Shown here: piece after piece, positions 34,452 through 43,793 of the stretch
How positions within the stretch are numbered: the stretch's first letter is position 1
How the letters are laid out: each line of letters opens with the position of its first letter
Assembly (NCBI GenBank): GCA_009780035.1
Contig: WRAU01000001.1
Span: forward strand, 186,001-250,000
Length of the DNA stretch: 64,000 nucleotides
Direction: 5' to 3'
From: Alphaproteobacteria bacterium
GTDB taxonomy: Bacteria; Pseudomonadota; Alphaproteobacteria; WRAU01; Hepatincolaceae
Made by a program: the position numbers and the translations under genes
The notes under the pieces: model-generated
What the model was told of the DNA's origin: nothing
The model's database searches: none
Seen by the model: only the letters and a program-made list of their open reading frames with translations

Positions 34452-36719
34452 TTACTGAGAAATCGTCTCAAAATTACCATTAAAACTCTCGCCCAATGGT
34501 GAAACAATTTTTCCACGCGTGCTAATTTTAATTGCCACATTATTAAAAGTAGCTTTATAGTTATTAAACTCCTGTAATTTATCAGCATCTAGTTTCATAG
34601 CCGATGGCATTTTTACAGTTAAAGGATTAACCTGTTTGCCATTAATTAATATTTCATAATGTAAATGCGGTCCTGTAGCAATACCTGTAGCTCCTACATA
34701 ACCAATTAGCTGCCACTGGCTTACTTTATCGCCCACTTTAAGTCCCTTAGCAAAACCGCTCATATGTGCATAAGCAGAAGATAAATAAGGATTATGGCGA
34801 ATTCTTATATAATTGCCGTAAGATGCTGATCTATACATCATTTCAATAGTTCCTACTCCTGAGGCATATATTGGTGTTCCAGTAGGCGCAGCAAAATCAA
34901 CACCCTTATGGACAGCAGTATATCCCATAACCGGATGCGTTCTAAGTCCGAAAGATGAACTTAATCTGGCATTATTAATTGGGGTTTTAACTAAAGTTTT
35001 TACTACGCTGCGTCCGCTTTCATGATAATATCCGCCATTAAATTTATAAAAAGATGTGGTTCTATCTCCAACTATTGAGGCAAATAGAATATTATCACAA
35101 GTAACCAGCTCGCCATTTTCATTATAAATACATTCAAAAATAACTTCTAAGGTGTTATTTTCTTTAATTTCCCTTTGGAAGTCAATATCCCAAGAAAGCA
35201 CTTTAAATACTTCCATAGCGATGTTCGGGCTAATTCCAGCACTCACAGCCGAAGCATAAATACTGTCTTTAACTAGAGTTTTTCTTCTTAGCATATAGCG
35301 GGTTAGTTTTTTTTCTTGCTTATAAGCCATATAGTTAAAATTTTTATCAGCTTCTACAATTAAATCAATCCTATTGTCTATAGGCATAGTTAATTTTTGA
35401 ATTTTTTTACTATCCCATTCTGTTGAAGAAACAACCACTGTGTTAATTATCCAGTTAGGATTAATTTTTCTTAAATCAAAAGATCCTTTTAAAGTATCTA
35501 CAACCTCAGAGGCATTATCAACATTAATGCCTTTTTCTAAAAGAGAATTATACAAGTTGCTGCCGCTATCAACTTTAATAAATTCTTTATAATAAACCAA
35601 AGGCTGAAATAATTCACTTCTTCTAATTTCGCTAAGAAGGTTAGGAGTATTAAGAACAAAGAAAGCATCAGCATGCTTTTTAGTTAACTTATCAAATTGA
35701 GTAGGGTAAAAAGCCATTAAAACAAAGCCATACATCAAAAAAAACATAAAAACTAATGTTGCAGAAGTTTTTATGAGATTATTTTTTATATACATACCCA
35801 TTTTTTTAAAATTCAAAATATCCAACCATACAAATAACAATAAACTTCTAATAAAAATCATACTGTGCTTTATAAAAATCCGGCTTTCAAAATAGCTTCT
35901 TTTTAACAACTTTTTAAGAAATATTCTTAGATTATATATCCAATTAAAAAAGTTATCCCAAAAATTATTCCAAAAACTTTTACTAAAAATAGAAATAATA
36001 GCTAAAAATGATGATTTTAATAATAAAGACAGCATTAATATTAAATTGGCTATAAAAGATCCGACATTTTTTATAGCATAATAGATGTTATAAATAACTT
36101 TCTTAAAAATCAAGATTATTTTGAAAATAAATAATTTAATAAAGATAAAAATTTCTTGCAAAGTTCTTTTTATACTTATGATAAAGGCAGTAATCTTGTT
36201 CCAAATATGGTTTTTTAAATAGTGTTTATACTTAGACTGATGCTTAAAGAAAGACCATCTTCTAGCGCGAAATGATTTTTTTAGTTTTTGAAAGAAAATA
36301 GTTTGTTTTTCTATAAAATAAAAATAAAAATAACAGGCTCTAAAAGGCAGGCTAACTAAAAAAGGAATTATGCTGTAAATAAAATTTTTAATGAAATTAA
36401 AAGTAAAATGTAATAACTGATAAACAGAGCAGACAACAGCATTTAAACTATAGACTATAAAAACAGCTGTTTTATAAACTAAAGATATAACAAAATTAAT
36501 TACTACAGATGCAATATAATAAAAGGTTTTTCCGAAGAATACTGCCGCATCGAATAACCCGGTAAAAGCCTTCTGCATAAGCAAAGTAATACCAGCAGCT
36601 ATAGTATCTATTATTTTAACAAATAAAACTGATAAGCTATAACCAATATAAGAAAAAACCTTGATAAATAGGGTTATTAAATTATAAAACCCTTGTAAAA
36701 TTAGTTTTATTTTTTCCAT
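34452..36719 (-). CDS. M23 metallopeptidase with an unusually long, hydrophobic N-terminal half
   Basis: 755 residues. The C-terminal LytM/M23 domain has the zinc ligands H604 and D608 (HKGVDFAAP) and H687 (HLHYE), so it is probably an active murein endopeptidase, or a murein hydrolase activator. Before it lies a LysM-less periplasmic part of about 250 residues. The first 340 residues are packed with aromatic-hydrophobic and Lys/Arg-rich segments (SVLFVKIIDTIAAGITLLM, KTFYYIASVVINFVISLVY, and so on) and a final helix ATLVFMFFLMYGFVLMAF. Ordinary M23 proteins have one anchor helix. It is transcribed upstream of nothing and convergent with yqgE. Confidence 0.88.
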   Translation of the reverse strand: MEKIKLILQGFYNLITLFIKVFSYIGYSLSVLFVKIIDTIAAGITLLMQKAFTGLFDAAVFFGKTFYYIASVVINFVISLVYKTAVFIVYSLNAVVCSVYQLLHFTFNFIKNFIYSIIPFLVSLPFRACYFYFYFIEKQTIFFQKLKKSFRARRWSFFKHQSKYKHYLKNHIWNKITAFIISIKRTLQEIFIFIKLFIFKIILIFKKVIYNIYYAIKNVGSFIANLILMLSLLLKSSFLAIISIFSKSFWNNFWDNFFNWIYNLRIFLKKLLKRSYFESRIFIKHSMIFIRSLLLFVWLDILNFKKMGMYIKNNLIKTSATLVFMFFLMYGFVLMAFYPTQFDKLTKKHADAFFVLNTPNLLSEIRRSELFQPLVYYKEFIKVDSGSNLYNSLLEKGINVDNASEVVDTLKGSFDLRKINPNWIINTVVVSSTEWDSKKIQKLTMPIDNRIDLIVEADKNFNYMAYKQEKKLTRYMLRRKTLVKDSIYASAVSAGISPNIAMEVFKVLSWDIDFQREIKENNTLEVIFECIYNENGELVTCDNILFASIVGDRTTSFYKFNGGYYHESGRSVVKTLVKTPINNARLSSSFGLRTHPVMGYTAVHKGVDFAAPTGTPIYASGVGTIEMMYRSASYGNYIRIRHNPYLSSAYAHMSGFAKGLKVGDKVSQWQLIGYVGATGIATGPHLHYEILINGKQVNPLTVKMPSAMKLDADKLQEFNNYKATFNNVAIKISTRGKIVSPLGESFNGNFETISQ

Positions 36720-36758
36720 ATTCTTAAAAATTTTTTTACTAAAGATTGTAGCATAAAA

Positions 36759-37997
36759 TTATTTTTTAGCAAAATAAATCATAATCTCTAAATGCGGTGA
36801 GTATATAAATTGATCTAATACTTTAATTTCTTGTATTTGTAAATCCAGTCCATTTTTTAATATCATTAAATCTCTGACTATACTAGATGCGCTGCAGTAA
36901 ACCATTGCTGCTTTTTTTATATTAGATTTAGCAATCTCGCGAACCTGAGCCAAAGCACCATCACGGGGCGGGTTAAGAATAACGCTGTCAAAATTATTTA
37001 TAAAATCTGCACTGAGAGGATTTTTAAATAAGTTTCTAATTTCTGCCTGCATTTTAGGTGAGGCATATTTCTGCATGGCTTTAACTGCCCCTGCAGATAC
37101 ATCAACTGCGTAGATTTTTTCTGCATTGGCTTTACTTAAAAGTGAGAAAGTATATCCGCCAAACCCGCAGAATAAATCTAAAATTTTAGCAGAATTTTTT
37201 AAATTATTTAATACAAAGTTAATTAAAACATCTTCACCGAATTTTTCTGGCTGTAGAAATCCGCCCGACACAAAAGGAATTTGATACTTGCCATAGGTTA
37301 AACTAATTTCGTCCTTAGTAATTAGCAGCTCATTAGCCCATGTAATTTTTTTTATAAGCGGGTAAGTGAAAGCCTCTTGCATGGCTTCAATTACATCACG
37401 GTTAATTTTAATTTTGGCATTAATATCAACATCAATATTGCCATTAACATCACTAATAATTATTTCAACAATCTTCAGTTTATGATTAAATTTTTCTACA
37501 ACATTTCTTAGAATAGGAATAATTTTATTGATATTCTCTGTAGCAATGGAACAGAGATTAATATCTATTATTGTGTTAGAACGGTAAGCCTTAAAGCCTA
37601 GCTGCTTGCCATTGCAGCTTAAAATTATTCTGCGGCGGTGTCCTGCATCGCCATAATGATGAATAATTTCTATAGGTTTTGGGTAAGAAATATTATTAAC
37701 TTCTAGCAGATGCACTAAATTCGCAATTTTTTGTTCTAAATACATGCTCTCAGGAAAATGCTGTGCTTTGCAGCCGCCGCATTTTGTAAAATAGGGACAA
37801 ACCGGTGCAGTCCTATTATGTGAGTATTCAAGGATATTAAAATCAACCGCTACGCCTACTTTATTGCTGGCATCAATTTTATTGATATTAACCGTTTCAG
37901 ACGGTAATGTGAAGGGAACTTTAATAGCTTGATTTTGCTGATTAAAAACTAAACCATCAAAATCCTTGTCTATTTTTTCAATTCTATATGTTGTCAT
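36759..37997 (-). CDS. 23S rRNA m5U methyltransferase, RlmD/TrmA family
   Basis: 412 residues. A TRAM-like N-terminus (IDKDFDGLVFN) is followed by the 4Fe-4S motif CPYFTKCGGCKAQH, typical of RlmD/RlmC-type enzymes. The C-terminal SAM domain has LDLFCGFGGYTFSL, LNPPRDGA, the catalytic cysteine in VYCSASSIVRD, and the closing DQFIYSPHLEIMIYF. It makes 5-methyluridine in 23S rRNA. The gene is divergent from the M16 protease, and 39 bases separate it from the M23 start downstream. Confidence 0.9.
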   Translation of the reverse strand: MTTYRIEKIDKDFDGLVFNQQNQAIKVPFTLPSETVNINKIDASNKVGVAVDFNILEYSHNRTAPVCPYFTKCGGCKAQHFPESMYLEQKIANLVHLLEVNNISYPKPIEIIHHYGDAGHRRRIILSCNGKQLGFKAYRSNTIIDINLCSIATENINKIIPILRNVVEKFNHKLKIVEIIISDVNGNIDVDINAKIKINRDVIEAMQEAFTYPLIKKITWANELLITKDEISLTYGKYQIPFVSGGFLQPEKFGEDVLINFVLNNLKNSAKILDLFCGFGGYTFSLLSKANAEKIYAVDVSAGAVKAMQKYASPKMQAEIRNLFKNPLSADFINNFDSVILNPPRDGALAQVREIAKSNIKKAAMVYCSASSIVRDLMILKNGLDLQIQEIKVLDQFIYSPHLEIMIYFAKK

Positions 37998-38055
37998 AAG
38001 TATTTATATAATATATTATATAGAAATACACAATAGAATTTTTAAAGGAAATATC

Positions 38056-39294
38056 ATGATTGCTCCGCGCGTAATAAAATTAGAAAATAATTTAACTGTG
38101 GTTATGGATTATATTCCGCATATTGAATCAGCAACGGTTGGCATTTGGAGCAATATCGGTTCGCGGGTAGAGAATGTAGAAGATAACGGTATTTGCCATT
38201 TTTTAGAGCATATGGTTTTTAAGGGCACTAAAAACAGAACTTCATTTGAAATTAATGAAATTTTAGAAAATAAAGGCGGCTATATTAATGCGTGGACATC
38301 TAAAGAAAAAACTGCATGGTATGCTAAAGTTTTGAAGAATGATGTTAATCTTGCTTTTGAAGTATTGCTGGATATTTTAAGAAACTCTACTTTCCCAGCC
38401 GAAGAGCTAGAAAAAGAAAGAGGAGTAATTATTGAAGAAATTAAAATGTATCAAGATGATCCCAGCGATGTAGCCTATAATCTTTACGATAAACTGGTGT
38501 ATGGCGAACATGCACTAGGTTTTCCTATTATTGGCAACGAGGGCAATATCCGCAGATTTTCTCAAGATACTTTTTTTAAGCACATGCAGAAGTATTACTA
38601 TCCTTCGCAAATGGTGGTGGTAATTTCAGGGAATTTTAATGAGGAAAGTTTTTTAGAGCAAGTTAAAAAATTAACCCATGATTGGCAAGATAAAAGTATT
38701 AGCTTAGATAAAGGAAATCCAGCATTTAACGGCAAGTGTGAGCTGATTGTTAAAAAAGAAATCGAGCAGACTAATCTTATTTTAGGCTGGCAGGGTGTTT
38801 CTTATGTGGCTGAAGACTATCATAAATATTCCTTAGCAGCCACAATTTTTGGCGGCGGTATGTCTTCAAGATTATTTACTGAAATTCGGGAAAAAAGAGG
38901 TTTAGCTTATTCTATCAACAGTTTTCTTAATGCTTTTGCCGATTGCGGCACACTGGCAGTTTCTGCGGGTTGTTCTCACGATAAAGCTATAGAGGTTATA
39001 AATTTAGTTAAAGAAGAATTGCAGAAAGTTGCATTTGGCGTAGAAGATAAAGAGCTTGAGCGGGCAAAAAATTTATTGAAAAGTTCTATCGTAATGTCGC
39101 TAGAAAGCAGTTATAATCGGGCATCTAACTTTGCCGGCAATATTTTAAACTTCGGTAAAATTAGAGATGTCAACGAGCTTATCAGTAAAATTGATAGGGT
39201 AGAAAAAGAGGAAATTATTGGTATTTTTCAAAGCCTGCTAAAATCGCAGGAAACTATTGCGGTTGTTAGTAATGCAGGAATTAAGGGGTTTTAG
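38056..39294 (+). CDS. M16 family zinc protease (processing-peptidase-like)
   Basis: 412 residues from the ATG at 38056, which follows AAAGGAA; a longer in-frame start at 37966 overlaps the divergent gene and is unlikely. The inverted zinc motif HFLEH is at residues 48-52, with the downstream glutamate in EEIKMYQDDPSDVA. The C-terminal half has the usual R/Y motif in FTEIREKRGLAYSINSF. It is a single-domain PepR/MPP-beta-like protein, a type shared by rickettsial bacteria and mitochondria. It is probably cytoplasmic, with no signal peptide. Confidence 0.93.
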   Translation: MIAPRVIKLENNLTVVMDYIPHIESATVGIWSNIGSRVENVEDNGICHFLEHMVFKGTKNRTSFEINEILENKGGYINAWTSKEKTAWYAKVLKNDVNLAFEVLLDILRNSTFPAEELEKERGVIIEEIKMYQDDPSDVAYNLYDKLVYGEHALGFPIIGNEGNIRRFSQDTFFKHMQKYYYPSQMVVVISGNFNEESFLEQVKKLTHDWQDKSISLDKGNPAFNGKCELIVKKEIEQTNLILGWQGVSYVAEDYHKYSLAATIFGGGMSSRLFTEIREKRGLAYSINSFLNAFADCGTLAVSAGCSHDKAIEVINLVKEELQKVAFGVEDKELERAKNLLKSSIVMSLESSYNRASNFAGNILNFGKIRDVNELISKIDRVEKEEIIGIFQSLLKSQETIAVVSNAGIKGF

Positions 39295-39311
39295 GAAAAA
39301 CTTGCAGATAA

Positions 39312-40379
39312 CTACTTTTTAAGCAAAGGCAGACTGAAGATTTTTCTATAGTTATAGTCTTCAAAAAAAGTAGGGCTTCTGCTTGAAAAGTTATATCTTA
39401 TGCCAAGTTCTACAGATTGAATATTGTAATCGGCTACAGATAGATTAGCCTTTTGAACTTTTCCTATCATGTTAATGTTAGAATAGTTTAAAGTAATATC
39501 AGTATTACTTGTTAAAGAATAATATATGCCCGCTTTATACTGATAAGCAGGATAAGTAATTTGCCGCGATTCTATTGAAGCTATGCCGTATCCTAAGCCG
39601 ATGCCATTATATATGGCGATGTTTTTGCTAAGCGCTAATTCATATATAAAATTAGCAAAAACTAAAATGTTATTGCTATTTATATTTGCGGTGCTAAAAA
39701 TTGCTGAATCTACATCAGCAGAAAACATTGGACTGCCTGAATGATTTATTGTTATATTATCAAAATTGTAGGAATTTTCTTCAGATATATTTGTAATTTT
39801 AAGCCAGCATTCAGAGATAGTTGCAGATTCAGATGTAGGGCAGTTTGCATAGTTCGAATCTGACGGATCAACTTGAGTGCCATTCGGCAATCCTCCTGAT
39901 CTGCAAGGAGTCATCAAACTGCCTTGATACGCCGAGCAGTAAGCTGATATAATTTCACTATAGTTTTTTTGTAAAATAACATCATAAATAGAACTTTTAG
40001 GTTTTATTTTTAAAATAGTATATTTTAATTCGCTCTCAAAACGCAAATTTTTAAAAGCATAACCGATGTTTAAACCAATAATAGGGGCAATTGTAAAATC
40101 GCTATAAGAAATTTCTTTTAATATGGAAGTATAATCACTAACTGTAGCAGCATCTTGAATTATTCTAGTTGCTGACCTATTCTCTTGATAAATAGTATCA
40201 TCACTATGGTTTGTAATAGTTTGCTGATAAGTAGTCTGCTGATTAAGATTGCTTACTTTAATATTGTTATTACTGCTTAAAGAAGCCCCTGCAGAACCGC
40301 CGACATAAAAACCATTGGCATTTAGAGCTGAGCTTATGGGGATAACTAAAAGCATTATAAAGAATATACAAGTTTTCAT
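39312..40379 (-). CDS. Outer-membrane beta-barrel protein B2 (paralogue of 13282-14406)
   Basis: 355 residues. Signal peptide ends near SALNANGFYVGGSAG. It matches B1 in SSIYDVIL, FANFIYELALSKNIAIYNGIGLGYG, ITYPAYQYKAGIYYSLTSNTDITLNYSNINMIG and the closing strand LGIRYNFSSRSPTFFEDYNYR. The central loop with four cysteines (YCSAYQGSLMTPCRSGG ... NCPTSESATISECW) differs from B1 and may be surface-exposed. It is five bases downstream of A2 and convergent with the M16 gene, 17 bases between stops. Confidence 0.75.
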   Translation of the reverse strand: MKTCIFFIMLLVIPISSALNANGFYVGGSAGASLSSNNNIKVSNLNQQTTYQQTITNHSDDTIYQENRSATRIIQDAATVSDYTSILKEISYSDFTIAPIIGLNIGYAFKNLRFESELKYTILKIKPKSSIYDVILQKNYSEIISAYCSAYQGSLMTPCRSGGLPNGTQVDPSDSNYANCPTSESATISECWLKITNISEENSYNFDNITINHSGSPMFSADVDSAIFSTANINSNNILVFANFIYELALSKNIAIYNGIGLGYGIASIESRQITYPAYQYKAGIYYSLTSNTDITLNYSNINMIGKVQKANLSVADYNIQSVELGIRYNFSSRSPTFFEDYNYRKIFSLPLLKK

Positions 40380-40384
40380 TTTCC

Positions 40385-41335
40385 CTACAGCAAATACATT
40401 AAATTAAAATCAATACTATTGTGCGAAATAGGCTGCATGGTAAAATTACTAAATTTAATATCTCCTATGGTATTAATGTGGGTAAAAGACAGCAGTAAAC
40501 GAAAACTATCACTAATGTTATAATAAGCACCTGTTTTATACTGATAAGCAGGGGCGGCGGCATTTCCTTTTAAATCTATTTCTAAATTAGAAGAGGTGTT
40601 CAATTTTATTTGAGCGTATCCAATACCTAATCCTCCAAAAAAACCAAAATAATTACGGAAAACAGGAGCATCATAGAAAAAGTTCAAAAAGTAATAACTA
40701 ATATTATTGGCAAAATTAATATAAGAAGCCTCGCCATTGCTTTGCGGAATTAAGCTGAATAAATCCTCAGAAAAATTGAAGCTGTTTTCATAAGTTGTTG
40801 TGGAATTTAGCACTGAATAATTGTTTCTGCAAATATCTGGATCATCACCAAGTCCGCCTTCGCAATAGTGCATGTTGTTTATAATTATAGACTGCTTAGC
40901 ATTAAAATTAGTTGGCAAACTATTGAATTGTTTTTTAGAATTTGCCAGTCTATATTCTCCCTCAATTCTAAAATTTTGTTTAACCCTATAGCCCATGGCA
41001 AAACTATAAGCATAGCTGGCAGGAAGATTTATTTGAAAACCAGATGCAGAGTAATTGCTGGTTTCATTTTTGATAGTTTGTCTGTATATTATAAAGTCAT
41101 GCGTATCGGTGCTTACCCCATTACCCCCTGTGCATTTACTGCAAATTACTATGGGATTTTCAGTAATAGAAGACATGCTGGTAAAATCTTTATATAGTTT
41201 TACATCATCTTTAGCATTTATTTCTAAATTATTAGTTTTGTATAAAGAAGCTCCAGCAGAAAAATAAATTTCAGCAAAAGATTCACTTATCATTAAAATA
41301 ATGAAAGCCATTATAAACAATATAAATCTAGCCAT
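40385..41335 (-). CDS. Outer-membrane beta-barrel protein A2 (paralogue of 12317-13285)
   Basis: 316 residues. Signal peptide up to about SESFAEIYFSAGASL. It matches A1 over most of its length (AEIYFSAGASLYKTNNLE versus AEFYFSVGGSLNQTDKLK, a CSKC versus CPSC pair, YQYKTGAYYNI versus YQYKLGAYYNI, and a final FNLMYLL strand). Extracellular-loop-like parts are the most divergent. It is the first gene of the second two-gene operon and has the C-tract promoter described at 41364-41390. Confidence 0.75.
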   Translation of the reverse strand: MARFILFIMAFIILMISESFAEIYFSAGASLYKTNNLEINAKDDVKLYKDFTSMSSITENPIVICSKCTGGNGVSTDTHDFIIYRQTIKNETSNYSASGFQINLPASYAYSFAMGYRVKQNFRIEGEYRLANSKKQFNSLPTNFNAKQSIIINNMHYCEGGLGDDPDICRNNYSVLNSTTTYENSFNFSEDLFSLIPQSNGEASYINFANNISYYFLNFFYDAPVFRNYFGFFGGLGIGYAQIKLNTSSNLEIDLKGNAAAPAYQYKTGAYYNISDSFRLLLSFTHINTIGDIKFSNFTMQPISHNSIDFNLMYLL

Positions 41336-41363
41336 AAAAATCCTAAAAATGCTTATAAAACCT

Positions 41364-41390
41364 AGAATATCATAGGAGGGGGGAGAGCAA
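41364..41390 (-). promoter_or_regulatory. Promoter with a C run in the spacer (copy 2)
   Basis: On the minus strand TTGCTC (41390-41385) and TATTCT (41369-41364) are 15 bases apart. The spacer holds six consecutive C residues within a longer pyrimidine stretch, plus ATGA next to the -10. The 20 bases at 41354-41373 are identical to 12277-12296 upstream of the first operon, and a CAATAATATATCAATAT block 5' of the -35 is also shared. The ATG of A2 is about 28 bases beyond the -10. Confidence 0.55.
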
Positions 41391-41522
41391 CTTTTTTTCT
41401 AATATTGATATATTATTGCAGTATTTTTATTATAATATAACACCATTGCAAATATTTTTAAATTTGATAAAATTATATGGCAGAGGGCGTAGGCAGGGCA
41501 TTAAAATAAAAATGGTGGGAAT

Positions 41523-41867
41523 ATGTGGACGGTATCTTTAGTAGCATTATTATTTATATGCTCTAATACAATTATGAGCTTTGCTTGGTATGGCAATCTT
41601 AAAACATTTCCAAATACCTCTCTGATTTTCGTAATTGTGGTAAGCTGGACAATAGCCTTTTTTGAGTATGTTTTTGTAATTCCGGCGAATCGCATTGGTT
41701 TTGAAAACGGACTCAATCTTTTTCAGCTAAAAATCATGCAAGAAGTAATCTCGTTGGCGGTATTCGCCCCGTTTGCCGTGTTTTATATGAAACAGTCTTT
41801 CAATATTAACTTTATTTATGCTTCCATATGTATGGTCGGTGCTATCTATTTCATGTTTAAGAATTAA
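41523..41867 (+). CDS. DUF486 family small membrane protein
   Basis: 114 residues with four membrane helices. The DUF486 hallmarks are NTIMSFAWYGNLK, SWTIAFFEYVFVIPANRIGF and the closing FIYASICMVGAIYFMF. The family belongs to the drug/metabolite transporter superfamily; the substrate is unknown. It is divergent from the second barrel-protein operon. A degenerate palindromic repeat follows the stop. Confidence 0.88.
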   Translation: MWTVSLVALLFICSNTIMSFAWYGNLKTFPNTSLIFVIVVSWTIAFFEYVFVIPANRIGFENGLNLFQLKIMQEVISLAVFAPFAVFYMKQSFNINFIYASICMVGAIYFMFKN

Positions 41868-41872
41868 TCTCT

Positions 41873-41940
41873 TGGCTTTCTATGTCGTTGTTTTGCTATA
41901 TTATTTAGTATAGCAACTTAGAATTGCTGATATATATAAT
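41873..41940. repeat. Degenerate palindromic intergenic repeat
   Basis: TTGCTATA (41893-41900) pairs with TATAGCAA (41909-41916). The preceding GGCTTTCTATGTCGTTG matches the left side of the repeat family seen at 2043, 28181, 55856 and 63291. Confidence 0.4.
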
Positions 41941-42027
41941 TTCATTGCATTTTAATGAATATTCTACTAATATCAAGCAATATCGTTTGTTATAAAAGTT
42001 ATAATTTTATATTTTGGAAGTAATTTC

Positions 42028-43338
42028 TTGTATAAATATATTGTTTTTGCAATTATTATTTTTATGGAGCTAACTTTTAACTCAAAAGCAGTAGAATCTA
42101 ATCAGTATTATTACGATACTACAGTTCTGGGAGAAATAGGCAGATCAAATTTAGAAAAAATAGGCAGATATAATACAAATCCATATACAAACGATAATAA
42201 CTATCAAAATTCTTTAATGCTTAACATTGGCGGAATTAGCAATAATACAATTATAGCTAGCAGATATTCCAATCAAACATATTCTAACAATAGCAACAAT
42301 GAAGCAAATCAGTTCAAGTTAACCAGTAATTATGGTGTAGCGTATTTAAGGAAAGTTTCAGATAACCTATCTTTAGGTATTGAAATTAGCGTGTTTAATG
42401 TTAGCCGTTATGCTGTAAATGAAAATCTTTTAGCAGCAAAAATAAATGCTTATGCTAAACAGCAAAATCCGGATTTTAGATTAAGTTTAAATTATGGTGA
42501 TGATGTATGTAGCTATAACCCAATACAAAGCCAAGCAGTGCAAGATTTTTGTAACGATGGCGGAGGTAAATACACCACATGCTCCCTTTTAAATTTTTTA
42601 TGGGGAGACCTTATATGTGATGGTGCTGGTTATGTTAATAATGTTAGCCTTTGTAATAATTTACCATCAGAGTATTCTTATTTATGCAGCAATGGAGTAT
42701 TAAATGAAGCTCAATTTTGTAGTGATATAATAGGAGGGCAGCTTGACGGTAATAGAAGATGTATTTTTAATAATGGCAACACTATCAACCAGCCTAATTT
42801 CTGTGATATTCACCCTGCTGATATATCATGCCAGCCAACGCCGCCAGATATATGTGATACTAACCCTAATGACCCATCATGCCTTCCTCCTCCAGATATA
42901 TGCGATATAGATCCTAATGATCCTTCATGTTCAACTGATCCTGGTGGCGGAGGTAATGGCAGTAATAATACTAGCAACAATATAAGCATAACTTCTAATT
43001 CTTACACTGCCATGTTTTTAGCTAATTATGAAGTTTATAGAACAAATTATATCGGTTTATCTATAGAAAGCGGAATAGGAGCAAATTACCGTGAAATGCA
43101 AATAAGAGGAGCTGTTTCTGGAGGTGGTGCAAACACAGTCTTAACAGGCAAAATCGGGATAATAGGAAGCTATTACTTTGCTGATAATTTTGCTCTAGGT
43201 ATTGGGACTCATTATTTATATTTAGGAGAACACCAATTTAAAGAACTAGGTAAAACAAATAATTTCTCAGGGTATGATTTTATAATAAAAAGCTCAGCAA
43301 CTATAGCTTATAATTTACAATTAAGATATTTCTTCTAG
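42028..43338 (+). CDS. Outer-membrane barrel protein with a Cys/Pro/Asp repeat
   Basis: 436 residues. TTG start at 42028 with GGAAG eight bases upstream; signal peptide ends near NSKAVESNQ. N- and C-terminal parts look like beta strands, ending in NLQLRYFF with a terminal Phe, the barrel-assembly signal. Between them is a cysteine-rich region (about residues 155-310) that finishes in three related units of the type DICDxNPNDPSC separated by Pro-rich spacers, then a Gly/Asn linker. The Asp-rich units resemble calcium-binding repeats, but no family is recognised. The rest of the gene is distantly like the A and B barrel proteins. Confidence 0.65.
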   Translation: MYKYIVFAIIIFMELTFNSKAVESNQYYYDTTVLGEIGRSNLEKIGRYNTNPYTNDNNYQNSLMLNIGGISNNTIIASRYSNQTYSNNSNNEANQFKLTSNYGVAYLRKVSDNLSLGIEISVFNVSRYAVNENLLAAKINAYAKQQNPDFRLSLNYGDDVCSYNPIQSQAVQDFCNDGGGKYTTCSLLNFLWGDLICDGAGYVNNVSLCNNLPSEYSYLCSNGVLNEAQFCSDIIGGQLDGNRRCIFNNGNTINQPNFCDIHPADISCQPTPPDICDTNPNDPSCLPPPDICDIDPNDPSCSTDPGGGGNGSNNTSNNISITSNSYTAMFLANYEVYRTNYIGLSIESGIGANYREMQIRGAVSGGGANTVLTGKIGIIGSYYFADNFALGIGTHYLYLGEHQFKELGKTNNFSGYDFIIKSSATIAYNLQLRYFF

Positions 43339-43354
43339 GCTAAAAATTGAATAT

Positions 43355-43418
43355 CTTGATTTTTTATGTTGTCGCAAAGCCGCTTATGTATTTGTTATAC
43401 ATGGCACAGCTTAGCTCC
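43355..43418. repeat. Degenerate palindromic intergenic repeat
   Basis: ATGTAT (43386-43391) pairs with ATACAT (43397-43402), and an upstream TTTTATGTTGTCGCAAAGC resembles the left side of the family. It lies between the convergent stops at 43338 and 43445 and could terminate both genes. Confidence 0.4.
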
Positions 43419-43444
43419 TAGTAAATATTAATTTTTTGTATTTT

Positions 43445-43750
43445 CTAATACTTTTTATAAATTTCACGACCAGTATTAGGATTAATAATTAAAATAGAGG
43501 AACATTTTTTAGAATTAATGGCGATGTAGTTTTCTCTGTATTCTATGGTTAAAGGCTGGCAGTCTGTAGAAAAATTATCATTAATAGCGCTAGATGCTAC
43601 AAGATTTGTCATACTGTCTTCATTTTTGTTCCCAAATTTAGATTTTACGCCATAGGCAATAACTAGGGCAATTACTCCCATAACAAGAGTTATTCCTAAC
43701 AGCACCACTAATCTTATAAGATGTTTATTAAGATTTTTATTATCAAGCAT
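43445..43750 (-). CDS. DUF6476-like small membrane protein
   Basis: 101 residues with one membrane helix (LVVLLGITLVMGVIALVIAYG) and a small periplasmic domain holding two cysteines and INPNTGREIY near the end. Divergent placement beside rluD, with a 43-base gap, is common in alphaproteobacteria for DUF6476 proteins. Function is unknown; the call rests on context and size as much as on sequence. Confidence 0.6.
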   Translation of the reverse strand: MLDNKNLNKHLIRLVVLLGITLVMGVIALVIAYGVKSKFGNKNEDSMTNLVASSAINDNFSTDCQPLTIEYRENYIAINSKKCSSILIINPNTGREIYKKY

Positions 43751-43793
43751 TTTGAATCTTCCATTAATTTAAAATCTATTCTATTATACAAGT

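Noticed and set aside
39841-39860. A T-loop-like GTTCGAATC sequence as a tRNA
   Set aside because: It falls inside the barrel gene B2 and no acceptor or anticodon stems can be drawn around it.
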